A stretch of 64,000 nucleotides of DNA from Kocuria coralli (GCF_008831305.1 NZ_ML708614.1:1-64000); one strand, 5' to 3'; counted from the first letter of the stretch, positions 45,171-53,994 are shown. Program-made: numbers and translations. The notes: generated by a model from the letters alone, not told the origin.

Positions 45171-45922
45171 CGAGTGCTCCGCGGCATGGTCAGGGCCGCC
45201 AGGGCCAGTGCTCCGGCGGCGAAAGCCGCCAGTGCCACCACGTCCCAGGTGAAGTCCGAGCCCATGGCGGCATTCTCGCGGACGTGGGACAGGGCGTCCA
45301 CGGCGTAGGTCAGCGGCAGGACGTCGGCCACCCATTGCAGCGCCCTGGGCATCAGGTCGGTGTCCACCAGCAGGCCGCACAGGAAGATCTGGGGGCCGAT
45401 GAACAGCGGCATGAACTGCACCGCCTGGAACTCGGTGCGTGCGAAGGCGCTGGCCAGCAGTCCGCATGCGATCCCCACGGTGGAGGACAGGGCCGCCACC
45501 AGGATCACCCAGCCGGCCGCTCCCGCCGTCGTCACCCCGAGGAACCAGTAGGTGACGGCGCACAGGACCAGCGACTGGAGCACGGCCGTCCCGGCGAACG
45601 CCGTGGCGTAGCCCGCGATCAGGTCCACGCGGTGAAGCGGGGTGGTCCAGAGCCTCTCGAGGGTGCCCGTGGTGCGTTCGCGCAGCATGGCCACGGAGGT
45701 CACGGCGAACATCAGCAGCATCGGCAGGATCCCCAGCATCGTCACCGCGATTCGCGGGAAGGGCCCTTCCACGCCGGGTGGCACCGGGACATCCCGGAAA
45801 ACGTAGTAGAGCAGGGTCAGAAGCAGCGCGGGCACCGCCAGGATGAGGGCCAGCGTGCGATGGTCGGCCAGGAGCTGCTGCACGATCCGCACCGTGCTGG
45901 CGGCGTAGGTCTGCGGGTTCAT
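45167..45922 (-). CDS. ABC-2 type exporter permease
   Basis: 251-residue membrane subunit of an ABC-2 exporter (DrrB-like), six hydrophobic segments. Seen: LALILAVPALLLTLLYYVFRDV, MLRERTTGTLERLWTTPLHRVDLIAGY (the coupling-helix motif, typical of this class), and GPQIFLCGLLVDTDLMPRALQWVADVLPLTYAVDAL. Its ATG overlaps the ATPase stop by 4 nt (ATGA). Likely exports a drug or lipid; the substrate is unknown. Confidence 0.92.
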   Translation of the reverse strand: MNPQTYAASTVRIVQQLLADHRTLALILAVPALLLTLLYYVFRDVPVPPGVEGPFPRIAVTMLGILPMLLMFAVTSVAMLRERTTGTLERLWTTPLHRVDLIAGYATAFAGTAVLQSLVLCAVTYWFLGVTTAGAAGWVILVAALSSTVGIACGLLASAFARTEFQAVQFMPLFIGPQIFLCGLLVDTDLMPRALQWVADVLPLTYAVDALSHVRENAAMGSDFTWDVVALAAFAAGALALAALTMPRSTR

Positions 45923-46767
45923 GCCGCCTCCCCGTGGGCGATGACGGCCAGGAAGGCCTGGTCGTAGGTTGCGGAACCGGTGGTCTCGAGCAGCGCTGCG
46001 GGAGTGGTCCTGCTCAGGATGGTGCCGTCGCGCATGAGCACCAGCCGGTCGCAGTGCCCGGCTTCGTCCATGACGTGACTGGAGACCATGATCGCGGTTC
46101 CCCCGCCGGCGATGGCCCGGAAATGACCCCACAGCTCCTCGCGGGTCACGGGATCCAGGCCGACGGTCGGCTCGTCGAGGATGAGCAGTTTCGGGCGGGC
46201 CACGAGCGCGCAGGCGAGGGAGGCGCGTGAGGCCTGACCGCCCGACATCGAGGAGACCTTCTGCCGGGCCTGCCCGGTCAGGCCGACGGTGCGGATGGTC
46301 TCCTGCACCTGATCGTCGCTCGCGCCGTAGAGCCGGGCGAAGTACCGCACGTTCTGCAGCAGGGTGAGGTCCTTGTAGACGGCGGCCGCCTGGGTCACGT
46401 ACCCCACGTCGGACCGCAGCTCGCGGGAGCCCGGTCTGGCGCCGAGGACCACGACCCGCCCGCCGTGCGTCTTCTGCACCCCCACGATCGAACGCATCAG
46501 CGTGGTCTTCCCACACCCCGAGGGCCCGAAGAGCCCGGTGATGCTCCCGGCCGGGAGCCGGAGGTCGACGCCGCGCAGTATCTCCCGCCCGGCCTTGCGC
46601 ACCACGAGACCCTCGATGGCCACGACGGCATCCGCCCCGCCCGTCGTTCCGCTTGCCGGCGTACCGGCTCCGGTATCGATGCCGGTATCGACGTCGGTAT
46701 CGACGTCGGCGCGATGCCTGGGCCTGCGCTGCGGCGTCGCGAAGTCATCAGCTGATGATGTCATCAT
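45919..46767 (-). CDS. ABC exporter ATP-binding protein
   Basis: 282-residue nucleotide-binding subunit of the exporter. Walker A GPSGCGKTT, signature MSGGQASR (a variant of LSGGQ), Walker B LLILDEPTVGLD, and the H-loop VSSH. The first ~45 residues are an odd Asp/Thr/Gly extension encoded by an in-frame 12-bp tandem repeat (46672-46707). ATG at 46767 lies 6 nt after TAGTGT; the start codon and this -10 box are covered by a palindrome. Confidence 0.94.
   Translation of the reverse strand: MMTSSADDFATPQRRPRHRADVDTDVDTGIDTGAGTPASGTTGGADAVVAIEGLVVRKAGREILRGVDLRLPAGSITGLFGPSGCGKTTLMRSIVGVQKTHGGRVVVLGARPGSRELRSDVGYVTQAAAVYKDLTLLQNVRYFARLYGASDDQVQETIRTVGLTGQARQKVSSMSGGQASRASLACALVARPKLLILDEPTVGLDPVTREELWGHFRAIAGGGTAIMVSSHVMDEAGHCDRLVLMRDGTILSRTTPAALLETTGSATYDQAFLAVIAHGEAA
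46672..46707. repeat. 12-bp tandem repeat inside the ABC ATPase N-terminus
   Basis: Three units, GGTATCGATGCC, GGTATCGACGTC and GGTATCGACGTC, in tandem and in frame, encoding a DVDT/GIDT-like Asp-Thr repeat near the protein N-terminus. Copy-number change would alter length without a frameshift. Confidence 0.8.
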
Positions 46768-46775
46768 GTGATGAC
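46744..46775. promoter_or_regulatory. Tandem palindromes at the ABC/TetR operon start (putative TetR operator)
   Basis: Two dyads, GTCATCA-GC-TGATGAT (46744-46759) and GTCATCA-TG-TGATGAC (46760-46775), abut each other, with centres 16 bp apart. The second covers the ATG (46765-46767) and part of the -10 (46774-46779). Spacing and symmetry fit a TetR-family dimer pair bound over a leaderless promoter. Confidence 0.75.
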
Positions 46776-46831
46776 ACTACGTCCGCGGAGGTCCGGGAGC
46801 AAGAGAAAGGCCCCGATCCGAAGGAGAGCTC

Positions 46832-46892
46832 GCCGAACCCTCGCTGATGTCCCGCTTCACCATCTGAAGCGGGACATCAGCGAGGGTTCGGC
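46832..46892. terminator. 28-bp perfect inverted repeat at the helicase 3' end (copy 2 of a repeat family)
   Basis: Arms 46832-46859 and 46865-46892 pair perfectly, loop CCATC. The right arm contains the last codons and stop of the helicase gene (VPNPR-stop). The core CGAACCCTCGCTGATGTCCCG is shared with the hairpin at 659-717, where one base differs. Likely a terminator for the helicase transcript. Confidence 0.8.
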
Positions 46893-49243
46893 ACCTGCCT
46901 GACGACGACGGAGGGCACCTGCGGCTGCGCCGTCGTCCGCATGTCCGGCGGGTTCCCTCTCTCCGCCCAGGCGAGGAACTCGTCGGCGGTGAACACGGGT
47001 TTGGCGAACCTCACGGCGTTCTGGGCCTTACGGGACTGGGAACCGGCCTCGGCGCAGATCAGGGCGTCGCAGCGCGTCTTGGTCACGGTGGCCACCGGGA
47101 CCAGTCCCCGGGAGACGGCCAATTCCTCCATGTCGAGCCGGTCGAGAACGCGCCCCGCGGGGTCGATCGCCGTGCCCGTGAAGCACACCCGTGCCCCCGG
47201 GTGCAGGACGGTGCCGATGTCCTGGCTCTCCGCCTCCGCGGAGGATTCGTCGAGGATGGGCCGGCCCAGGCGGTGCTCGAGCACCCGCACGACCGCCTGC
47301 GCGACGGCGTCCAGGCGCGATCGACGCGAGGCCGCTCCCAGCATGCCGGCGAGCGCCTCCTCCGCCTCCCCGGCTGAACCTCCGCCCGACGGGCCTATCA
47401 CTTGGAAGACCACTTCGCTCCCGGACCCGGCCCTGCGCGGCATCAGGTAGCCCGCCCTGCCCGCCGGCCCGGAGAACGCCTCGGCCCGGTGCCCATGACC
47501 TTCCGCGGATCGGGCGATCTCGCGCACGGTTCGCGCGCGTTCGAGCGCGGTCCGGGCGGCGAGCCCGCGGCGCTGGGCCGGGGTCGCGGAGGCCAGTGGG
47601 AGGTCGTGACCCAGGGGCATCGTGACCACGGACCCCATGCGCTTGAGCTCGTGGTCCAGCCAGCCGAGGTCGCGGTCGATCTGCGGGCCCACCGGCGTGC
47701 GGCCCTCCAGGTGCGGCTCCAGGGCGGCCCATGCCTCGGTCAGCAGCGGGGCCAGCTGGACGTCGGCCGCGGTGATGCCGTGCTCCCGGCGGGCCTCGCC
47801 CATGTCGCGGGTGGGGTTGACCAGGGTGGTGAGCTCGGTTCCGTCGTCGGTGACCAGCGCAATCTCCGCGGGACGGGGGCGCCACCGCTGGCCGACGTCC
47901 CCCACCGTGCACATCCCGATGTAGACCTCGCCCCGGGACGTCGCGTCCGCTCGACCCGCTGAGAGGAACCGCCGGACGCGCTGGTCGACCTTCAGGTCCT
48001 TGGCCAGTACATCCCGGCGCAGCACCAGCCCGTCCATGGAGGTGCAGCGGCTCAGCGCCACGTAGAGCTGACCGTCGGCGAAGGTCCCGCCGGTCAGGTC
48101 CACCACCACCCGGTCCAGGGTCTGGCCCTGGCTCTTGTGGATGGTGACCGCCCACGCCAACCGGAACGGCAGCTGGGTGTAGGTACCGACCAGATCGTGG
48201 TGCAGCACGCCGTCGTGGACCGCGGGGCGCGTGACCTCCCAGGTATGGGGGCGGACCTCGCCGTGCGAGCCGTCGGGCAGCTCCACCACGACCACCTGTT
48301 CGCCGTGCTCGCGGTAGTGGTCCACGATGCGCGCGATGGTCCCGTTGACCCATCGATCCCACGGGTCGTTGGTCAGCATCATGACCTGCGCCCCCGTCTT
48401 GAAGGTCAGCCGGTCCTCCGTGGGACGCTCGAAGCCGTCCAGGTCCCCGGTCTGCTCCGCGGGATACGTGCACTCGGGATCGGGCAGCTGCCCCAGCATG
48501 GCCCGGTTCCGGGAGGCGGCCATGCGGTTGGTCGTGGTCAGCGTCAGCCAGAACTCGTGCAGGGGCGGGACGAACTCCCGGTCGGTCCGCGTGTTGAGCA
48601 CCTCGCGCGCCTCCTGCAGCAGCGCTCCCTCCCGCACCGCGTTGAGGATCTCCACCAGCCGGGGGTCCCCGACCTGCCGGAACACCCGGCTGAGCTCCAC
48701 CATGGGGAAGGCGCCGAGGGCGTAGTGCTTGGCGGCGAAGAAATACGGGGAGGCGTAGACGGACTCGAAGTAGCCCCGTTCCCCCTCCGAGACGACCGGC
48801 GGGAGCTGGTACAGGTCACCCACCAGCACCATCTGCACTCCCCCGAACGGCTCGCCGGGCCTGGGCCCGAACCGTTCGAGGGCGATGGCCAGGCAGTCGA
48901 ACAGATCGGCGCGCACCATCGACGCCTCGTCGATGATGAGCGTGTCCAGGTCCTTGAGGGTCGCCGCGAAGCGCCCGGGATAGTAGCCGTTACCGCGCAC
49001 CGTCTCGGGGCTCATGGAGGCGGGGAACGAGAACAGCCGGTGGATGGTGTACCCGCCCACGTTCAGCGCGGCGATCCCCGTGGGAGCGGCGACGACGACA
49101 TTGCGATCCGTGCCGCCTATGAACCGCCTGATCAACGTGGACTTTCCGGTACCGGCCTTTCCCGTGAGGAACAGGTTCTCCCCGCGTCTGAGGCGCGCGA
49201 GGGCATCCTCGAACTCGTCCGTGAGGACGAAACCTCTAGCCAA
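46877..49243 (-). CDS. PIF1-like helicase fused to degenerate DnaQ-like and BRCT domains
   Basis: 788 residues. Helicase (1-430): Walker A GKAGTGKS (28-35), LIIDEASMV (102-110), VGDLYQLPP, and the C-terminal AVTIHKSQGQTLDRV (365-379) with VALSRC, as in PIF1/RecD2-like SF1 helicases. Residues ~439-545 have a DnaQ exonuclease-like layout (PAEIALVTDDGTELTTLVNP, HGITAADVQLAP, WAALEPHLEGRTPVG) but lack the first Asp-x-Glu, so nuclease activity is doubtful. A BRCT domain (~683-760, ARVCFTGTAIDPAGRVLDR... CDALICAEAGSQSRKAQNA) ends the protein. TTG at 49243 has GAGG 6 nt upstream and overlaps the HAD gene by 8 nt. Confidence 0.87.
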   Translation of the reverse strand: MARGFVLTDEFEDALARLRRGENLFLTGKAGTGKSTLIRRFIGGTDRNVVVAAPTGIAALNVGGYTIHRLFSFPASMSPETVRGNGYYPGRFAATLKDLDTLIIDEASMVRADLFDCLAIALERFGPRPGEPFGGVQMVLVGDLYQLPPVVSEGERGYFESVYASPYFFAAKHYALGAFPMVELSRVFRQVGDPRLVEILNAVREGALLQEAREVLNTRTDREFVPPLHEFWLTLTTTNRMAASRNRAMLGQLPDPECTYPAEQTGDLDGFERPTEDRLTFKTGAQVMMLTNDPWDRWVNGTIARIVDHYREHGEQVVVVELPDGSHGEVRPHTWEVTRPAVHDGVLHHDLVGTYTQLPFRLAWAVTIHKSQGQTLDRVVVDLTGGTFADGQLYVALSRCTSMDGLVLRRDVLAKDLKVDQRVRRFLSAGRADATSRGEVYIGMCTVGDVGQRWRPRPAEIALVTDDGTELTTLVNPTRDMGEARREHGITAADVQLAPLLTEAWAALEPHLEGRTPVGPQIDRDLGWLDHELKRMGSVVTMPLGHDLPLASATPAQRRGLAARTALERARTVREIARSAEGHGHRAEAFSGPAGRAGYLMPRRAGSGSEVVFQVIGPSGGGSAGEAEEALAGMLGAASRRSRLDAVAQAVVRVLEHRLGRPILDESSAEAESQDIGTVLHPGARVCFTGTAIDPAGRVLDRLDMEELAVSRGLVPVATVTKTRCDALICAEAGSQSRKAQNAVRFAKPVFTADEFLAWAERGNPPDMRTTAQPQVPSVVVRQVPNPR

Positions 49244-49895
49244 CCGGAGCCTCGGCCACCGCGACGGTCAATCCCGCGTCCCCGGCCGTCACGGAGACGG
49301 CGGTCAGGTCGGCCACGACGGCGTCCGCGTCGGTCAGCTCTACGGCGTCGTGCGATGTGGCCACCGCCAGCACCCGCGCCCCGGAGGCGCGCCCGGCCTT
49401 CAGGCCCGCGGGAGCATCCTCGACGACCAGGCACCGGGCGGGGTCGACGCCCAGTATCTCCGCCGCCTTGCGATAGCCCTCCGGATCAGGTTTCCCGACG
49501 ACGACGTCCTCCGCCGTCACCAGGGTCTCCGGGACCGGGATCCCGGCTGCGGCCAGACGTGCCTGCATCAGCCCGCGCGGACCGGAGGTCACCGCGGCCC
49601 AGCGAGACGGGGGAAGGGAAGCCAGGAGCTCGCCCGCCCGGGGAAGCGCGACCACGGAATCCAGCTCGGCCATCTCGAGGGCGTACACCTCCGCCGCAGC
49701 CTCCGCGACCTCGCCCTCCGGCAGCAGGTCCGACAGCGTATCGGTCGAGCGACGCCCGTGGCACACGGCCAGGACGGCATCGGCGTCGAATCCCCTGCTC
49801 TTGGCCCAGGTGGTCCAGGAGCGGTTGACGGCGGGCGTCGAATCGATCAGGGTCCCGTCGATGTCGAACAGGATCGCGTCCACTTCAAAGCGCAT
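49236..49895 (-). CDS. HAD family hydrolase (phosphoglycolate phosphatase / beta-phosphoglucomutase-like)
   Basis: 219-residue HAD hydrolase. Motif I AILFDIDGTLID (Asp10-Asp12), a helical cap with TLSDLL, motif II AVTSG, motif III GKPDPEGY, motif IV VVEDAPAG. Acts on a small phosphorylated metabolite, unspecified. ATG at 49895 is 7 nt after TACCGT (leaderless). Its stop overlaps the start of the helicase gene, so the two are cotranscribed. Confidence 0.92.
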   Translation of the reverse strand: MRFEVDAILFDIDGTLIDSTPAVNRSWTTWAKSRGFDADAVLAVCHGRRSTDTLSDLLPEGEVAEAAAEVYALEMAELDSVVALPRAGELLASLPPSRWAAVTSGPRGLMQARLAAAGIPVPETLVTAEDVVVGKPDPEGYRKAAEILGVDPARCLVVEDAPAGLKAGRASGARVLAVATSHDAVELTDADAVVADLTAVSVTAGDAGLTVAVAEAPVG

Positions 49896-49963
49896 GGGCA
49901 CCACGGTACGCGGTCGTCGGCACCGCGATGCCGACGACCGCGGCCGCGACGGCGACGGTGGAC

Positions 49964-52489
49964 TCACTTCCCCGCCAGATGCTCCCCCAGGTAACGCCCC
50001 GTGATGCTGTGTTCGTCGGCCGCGACCTGCGCCGGAGTGCCGGCCGCCACGATGCGCCCGCCGTCCGCGCCGCCCGAGGGACCCATGTCGATGACGTGGT
50101 CGGCATTGGCGATCATGTCCAGGTCGTGCTCGATGACCACGACGGTGCCGCCCTGGTCGAGGAGCCGCTGCAGCACCGTGATCAGCACCCGCACGTCCAG
50201 GGGATGCAGCCCGACGGTGGGCTCGTCGAAGACGAACACCGCCCGCCCTTGCCCGCGATCGAGCTCGGAGACGAGCTTCAGCCGCTGCGCCTCGCCACCG
50301 GACAACGCCGGCGTGGCCTCCCCCAGCGTCAGGTAGCCGAGCCCGACGTCGCGCAGGGCCTCCAGCCGCGTGCGCACCTTCTTGAGGTCCGCCACGTGCT
50401 CGATCGCCTCGGCCGCCGTCAGCCGCAGCAGCGACGGAAGCGACCAGGCGCCGTCCCCCGTGGCCGAGGGCCGGAGGTGAGCGTCAGTCTCGGGCGCGTA
50501 CCTGCCGCCGTCGCATTCGGGGCAGACGATGTCCACGTCGGGCAGGAACTGCACGTCCAGGGAGATCTCCCCCGTGCCCTGGCAGCGCGGGCAGCGCAGC
50601 GAGCCGGTGTTGTAGGAGAAGTCGCCCGCCGTGAGCCCCGCGGCTCGTGCGGAGGGCAACCTGGCGTACGCGCGGCGCAGTTCGTCGAGCACGCCGGAGT
50701 AGGTCCCGACGGTGGAGCGCACGTTGATCCCGATCGGCGTGGCGTCGACCACGTTCACCCGCTCGATGCCGCCGGCGTCGAGCTCGGCGACATGGGCCGG
50801 TCCCTTTTCGCCGGGAGCGGCCTTCAGCGCGGGGACCAGGCTGTCGAGCACGAGCGTGGTCTTGCCCGAGCCGGAGACCCCCGTCACCACGGTCAGTCTG
50901 CCGCGCGGGATCCGCACATCGAGCGCGTGCACGGTATGGACGGGGGCGGTGCGCATCCGGATCGTTCCCTCGGCGAAGGTCCTCTCCGCCGGGGCGGGTT
51001 CGCGGACCACGACCTCTTCGCGGCCCGTGAGGAAGCCGCCGACGAGGGAGCCCGGGTCCCGGCCTACCTCGGCAACGGTACCGGTGGCGACGATCGTGCC
51101 GCCTTCGTGTCCCGAGCCGGGCCCGATCTCGACGAGGTGGTCCGCCGCCCGCAGCACCTGCGGGTCGTGGTCGACCATCACGACGGAGTTCCCCTCGGCC
51201 AGCAGGTCCTCGATCACGCCGTGGAGCCCGCGGAGGTTGGCGGGATGCAGGCCGATGGAGGGTTCGTCCAGGACGTACAGCACGCCGGTGGTCTCGTTGC
51301 GCACGGCCCGGGCCAGTTGTACGCGCTGCCTCTCCCCGGTCGAGAGGGTCGCGCCCGGGCGGTCCAGGGCGAGATAGCCCAGTCCCAGGTCGAGCAGCCG
51401 CCTGCACATGCCGAGGAGGGCGGCGACCAGGCTGTCGCACATCGGCTGCATCTGCCCGGGGAGGGTGTCCGGGACGGCGCCCGCCCATCCGGTGATCGCC
51501 TCGAGCGTCAGGGCCGTCACCTCGGAGAGGTTCCTCCCTCCGATCGTGGGCGCCAGCGCTGCCGTCGACAGCCGTGTGCCGTGGCAGGCCGGGCAGGTGC
51601 GTTCGGTCAGGAAACGGCTGACCCTGGCCAGGCGCCGTTCGTCGGTGGCGCGCTTGAGCTCCTCCGTGACCGTCAGGCGGGCGTTGCGGAAGGTGAAGTC
51701 GAGTTCGTGGACGCCCTTCTTCGAGGTCACCGCGATGTGCTTCTTCTCCTCGGGGCCGCCGAGGACGATCTCCTTCTCCCATGCCGTCAGCTCGCGCCAC
51801 GGCACGTCGGTCCGCACCCCGAACTCGCGGGCGATCTGCGGCTGGACGTTGAACCCGAACATCTGCCAGGGGATCACCGCGCCGTCGTCGATCGTCATGA
51901 CCTCGTCGCGGATGAGCGCGGCGTCGTCGACCTCGCGCACCGTGCCCGTTCCCGCGCAGGAGGGGCAGGCCCCGGCCGAGTTGAAGGCGAGCGCCTCGGC
52001 CCCTGGGGCCTCGAAGGAGGCGCCGCACACCGGGCAGACGATCGGCACCTCCGCGGCGACCGCCAGGGTGGGCTCCTGACGGTGCCCGTTGGGGCAGACG
52101 TGCCGGGCCAGGCGGGAGAACATCAGCCGGATCACGTTGAGCAGCTCGGTCGAGGTGCCGAAGGTCGAGCGGACACCGGGCACGCCGGGCCGCTGACGCA
52201 GCGCCAGCGCGGCGGGCACGTGGGAGACACGGTCGACGTCGGCGCGCGCGGCCTGGCCCATCCTCCTGCGGGTGTAGGTCGACAGCGCCTCGATGTAGCG
52301 TCGCGACCCTTCCGCGTACAGCACGCCCATCGCGAGCGATGACTTGCCCGATCCCGAGACGCCGGCGATCCCCACGAGGGCTCCCAGGGGGATGTCGACG
52401 TCGATGTCCTTGAGGTTGTGCACGCGGGCGCCGCGCACCTCGATCACGGAGCTGCCGGGGTGCCGCCCGCCGGAGGGAGGGCCGCTCAC
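49964..52489 (-). CDS. UvrA2-type excinuclease ABC subunit A homologue
   Basis: 841-residue class II UvrA (DrrC-like). Two ABC ATPase halves: first Walker A GVSGSGKSS, second GVSGSGKTT; zinc-finger Cys pairs HVCPNGH/CPVCG/CPSCAGTGTV and CPRCQGTGE/CPECDGGRY; signatures LSTGERQRVQLARA and LSGGEAQRLKL. It is about 100 residues shorter than housekeeping UvrA. Roles proposed for this class include DNA-adduct tolerance and drug resistance. GTG at 52489 overlaps the cardiolipin synthase stop by 4 nt (GTGA); a later GTG at 52447 just before IEVRGARVHNLK is the alternative. Confidence 0.92.
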   Translation of the reverse strand: MSGPPSGGRHPGSSVIEVRGARVHNLKDIDVDIPLGALVGIAGVSGSGKSSLAMGVLYAEGSRRYIEALSTYTRRRMGQAARADVDRVSHVPAALALRQRPGVPGVRSTFGTSTELLNVIRLMFSRLARHVCPNGHRQEPTLAVAAEVPIVCPVCGASFEAPGAEALAFNSAGACPSCAGTGTVREVDDAALIRDEVMTIDDGAVIPWQMFGFNVQPQIAREFGVRTDVPWRELTAWEKEIVLGGPEEKKHIAVTSKKGVHELDFTFRNARLTVTEELKRATDERRLARVSRFLTERTCPACHGTRLSTAALAPTIGGRNLSEVTALTLEAITGWAGAVPDTLPGQMQPMCDSLVAALLGMCRRLLDLGLGYLALDRPGATLSTGERQRVQLARAVRNETTGVLYVLDEPSIGLHPANLRGLHGVIEDLLAEGNSVVMVDHDPQVLRAADHLVEIGPGSGHEGGTIVATGTVAEVGRDPGSLVGGFLTGREEVVVREPAPAERTFAEGTIRMRTAPVHTVHALDVRIPRGRLTVVTGVSGSGKTTLVLDSLVPALKAAPGEKGPAHVAELDAGGIERVNVVDATPIGINVRSTVGTYSGVLDELRRAYARLPSARAAGLTAGDFSYNTGSLRCPRCQGTGEISLDVQFLPDVDIVCPECDGGRYAPETDAHLRPSATGDGAWSLPSLLRLTAAEAIEHVADLKKVRTRLEALRDVGLGYLTLGEATPALSGGEAQRLKLVSELDRGQGRAVFVFDEPTVGLHPLDVRVLITVLQRLLDQGGTVVVIEHDLDMIANADHVIDMGPSGGADGGRIVAAGTPAQVAADEHSITGRYLGEHLAGK

Positions 52490-53994
52490 TGCAGCGCCGA
52501 GGTGAGCCGCATGACGGATTCCGTGTAGCGCCTGACCACGGAGCGCTGAGCCCACCGGTCGGCGTCCAGGACCGAGCTGCGTGCCGCGTAGTCGGAGATG
52601 ACCTGCTGAAGCTGCTGGACGATGTCGCCGCCGTAGGCGAGCAGGCTGATCTCGTAGTTGAGGCCGAAGGAGCGCATGTCCATGTTCGAGGACCCCATCA
52701 CGGCGCAGACGTCGTCGACGATGAAGCCCTTGGTGTGCAGGACCTCGGGGGCGGGGTAGAGGTAGATCCGCACTCCCGCGTCGAGGAGGGCCTGGTAGTA
52801 GGAGGACTGGGCCCGGTCGACCATGAACTGATCGGCCTCCTCGCTCACGTAGAGCTCCACGTGCACACCGCGATGCGCGGCTGTGGTGACGGCGGCCAGA
52901 AGGGACTCGTCGGGAACGAAGTACGGGCTGACGATGGCCAGCCGCTCCCTGGCCATGTACATCAGGGAGGTGAAGGCGCGCAGATTGGGGTCGGTCCGGA
53001 ATCCGGGACCGGAAGGGATCAGCTGCACGGCGTTGTCCGCGCCCCCCACCTCCGGGAGCCTGCCGTGCCGCGCGGGCAGCACATGGTCCTCGAGGCTCTC
53101 CTCGTCCCGGACGTGCCGGTAGGCGTGGATGTCGATCACCTCGCCGGTCTCGCTGTACCAGTCCACGGCGAACACGGCTTCGAGGGAGGAGACGATCTCG
53201 CCGGTCAGCTTGATCGTGATGTCGTTCCACCGCCTGCCGAGCTCGGCGTTCTTCTTCGATCCGTACGTCGCCTCGATGAGGTTCTGGGAGCCCATCACCG
53301 CGACACGACCGTCGACCGTGAGCAGCTTGCGGTGGTTGCGCAGGTCGATCCGGCGCATCTTGCCTCTCAGGGGCTGGAAGGGGAGCATGAGCTGCCACTC
53401 GATCCCGGCCTCCGTCATCCCCTTGAGGAAATCGCGGAAGCCCGGGTACTTCCTCGAGCCGATGTGGTCCAGCAGCACCCTGACTTTCACCCCGCGGACG
53501 ACGGCGTCCTCGAGCGCCTGGAAGAAACCCTCCGTCGCCGGGTCCCTGGCCATGATGTAGATCTCGACGTTCACCGACTCCCGGGCCTCCTCCACGAGCC
53601 GGGTCATCCTGTCGATGCTCTCCTCGTAGTTCGACAGCACGCCGTGATTGGTGCCGGTCACCATCGGCAGTGCTGTCAGGGACCGGGACAGCCCCACGAT
53701 GCCGCGCAGGTCGGGTGGGACGGTCACCGACTCGGGGATCGTGGGCAGGTCTGCCGCGCCTTTCTCCAGGAGCTCGTTCGCCTCCTTCTGGATCCGAGCG
53801 CGCCGTCTGTTGATGAAGGGGCTGCCCAGGAGCAGGAAGAGGGGCACGCCAACGACCGGCAGGAAGAGGATCAGCAGCAGCCATGCGGTCGAGGACGAGG
53901 GCCGTCGGTTCTCCGGGACCACCCCGATGGCGATGATCTTGATGATGTACTCCAGGGCCACGAACACCCCGGCGACCACTCCCCCGCTCAGCAC
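52486..53994 (-). CDS. cls: Cardiolipin synthase (phospholipase D family)
   Basis: 502-residue membrane enzyme condensing phosphatidylglycerol to cardiolipin. Two N-terminal membrane segments (residues 7-25 and 37-56), then two HKD motifs: RNHRKLLTVDG (His221, Lys223, Asp228) and LHTKGFIVDD (His420, Lys422, Asp427), each followed by the MGSQN/MGSSNMD strand. GTG at 53994. It precedes the uvrA2-like gene with a 4-nt stop/start overlap, an unusual pair of membrane-lipid and DNA-repair-type genes. Confidence 0.95.
   Translation of the reverse strand: MLSGGVVAGVFVALEYIIKIIAIGVVPENRRPSSSTAWLLLILFLPVVGVPLFLLLGSPFINRRRARIQKEANELLEKGAADLPTIPESVTVPPDLRGIVGLSRSLTALPMVTGTNHGVLSNYEESIDRMTRLVEEARESVNVEIYIMARDPATEGFFQALEDAVVRGVKVRVLLDHIGSRKYPGFRDFLKGMTEAGIEWQLMLPFQPLRGKMRRIDLRNHRKLLTVDGRVAVMGSQNLIEATYGSKKNAELGRRWNDITIKLTGEIVSSLEAVFAVDWYSETGEVIDIHAYRHVRDEESLEDHVLPARHGRLPEVGGADNAVQLIPSGPGFRTDPNLRAFTSLMYMARERLAIVSPYFVPDESLLAAVTTAAHRGVHVELYVSEEADQFMVDRAQSSYYQALLDAGVRIYLYPAPEVLHTKGFIVDDVCAVMGSSNMDMRSFGLNYEISLLAYGGDIVQQLQQVISDYAARSSVLDADRWAQRSVVRRYTESVMRLTSALQ

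Noticed and set aside
46744-46775. Palindromes as a transposon end
   Set aside because: Adjacency to the -10 and start codon in a TetR operon fits an operator better; no transposase is near.
49928-52342. An 804-codon plus-strand frame over uvrA2
   Set aside because: Shadow of the zinc-finger/ABC domains read in the other strand; no motif.
52490-53884. N-terminal extension of the UvrA2 frame by ~465 codons
   Set aside because: It overlaps the cardiolipin synthase gene in another frame and has no similarity to UvrA; the GTGA overlap gives a better start.
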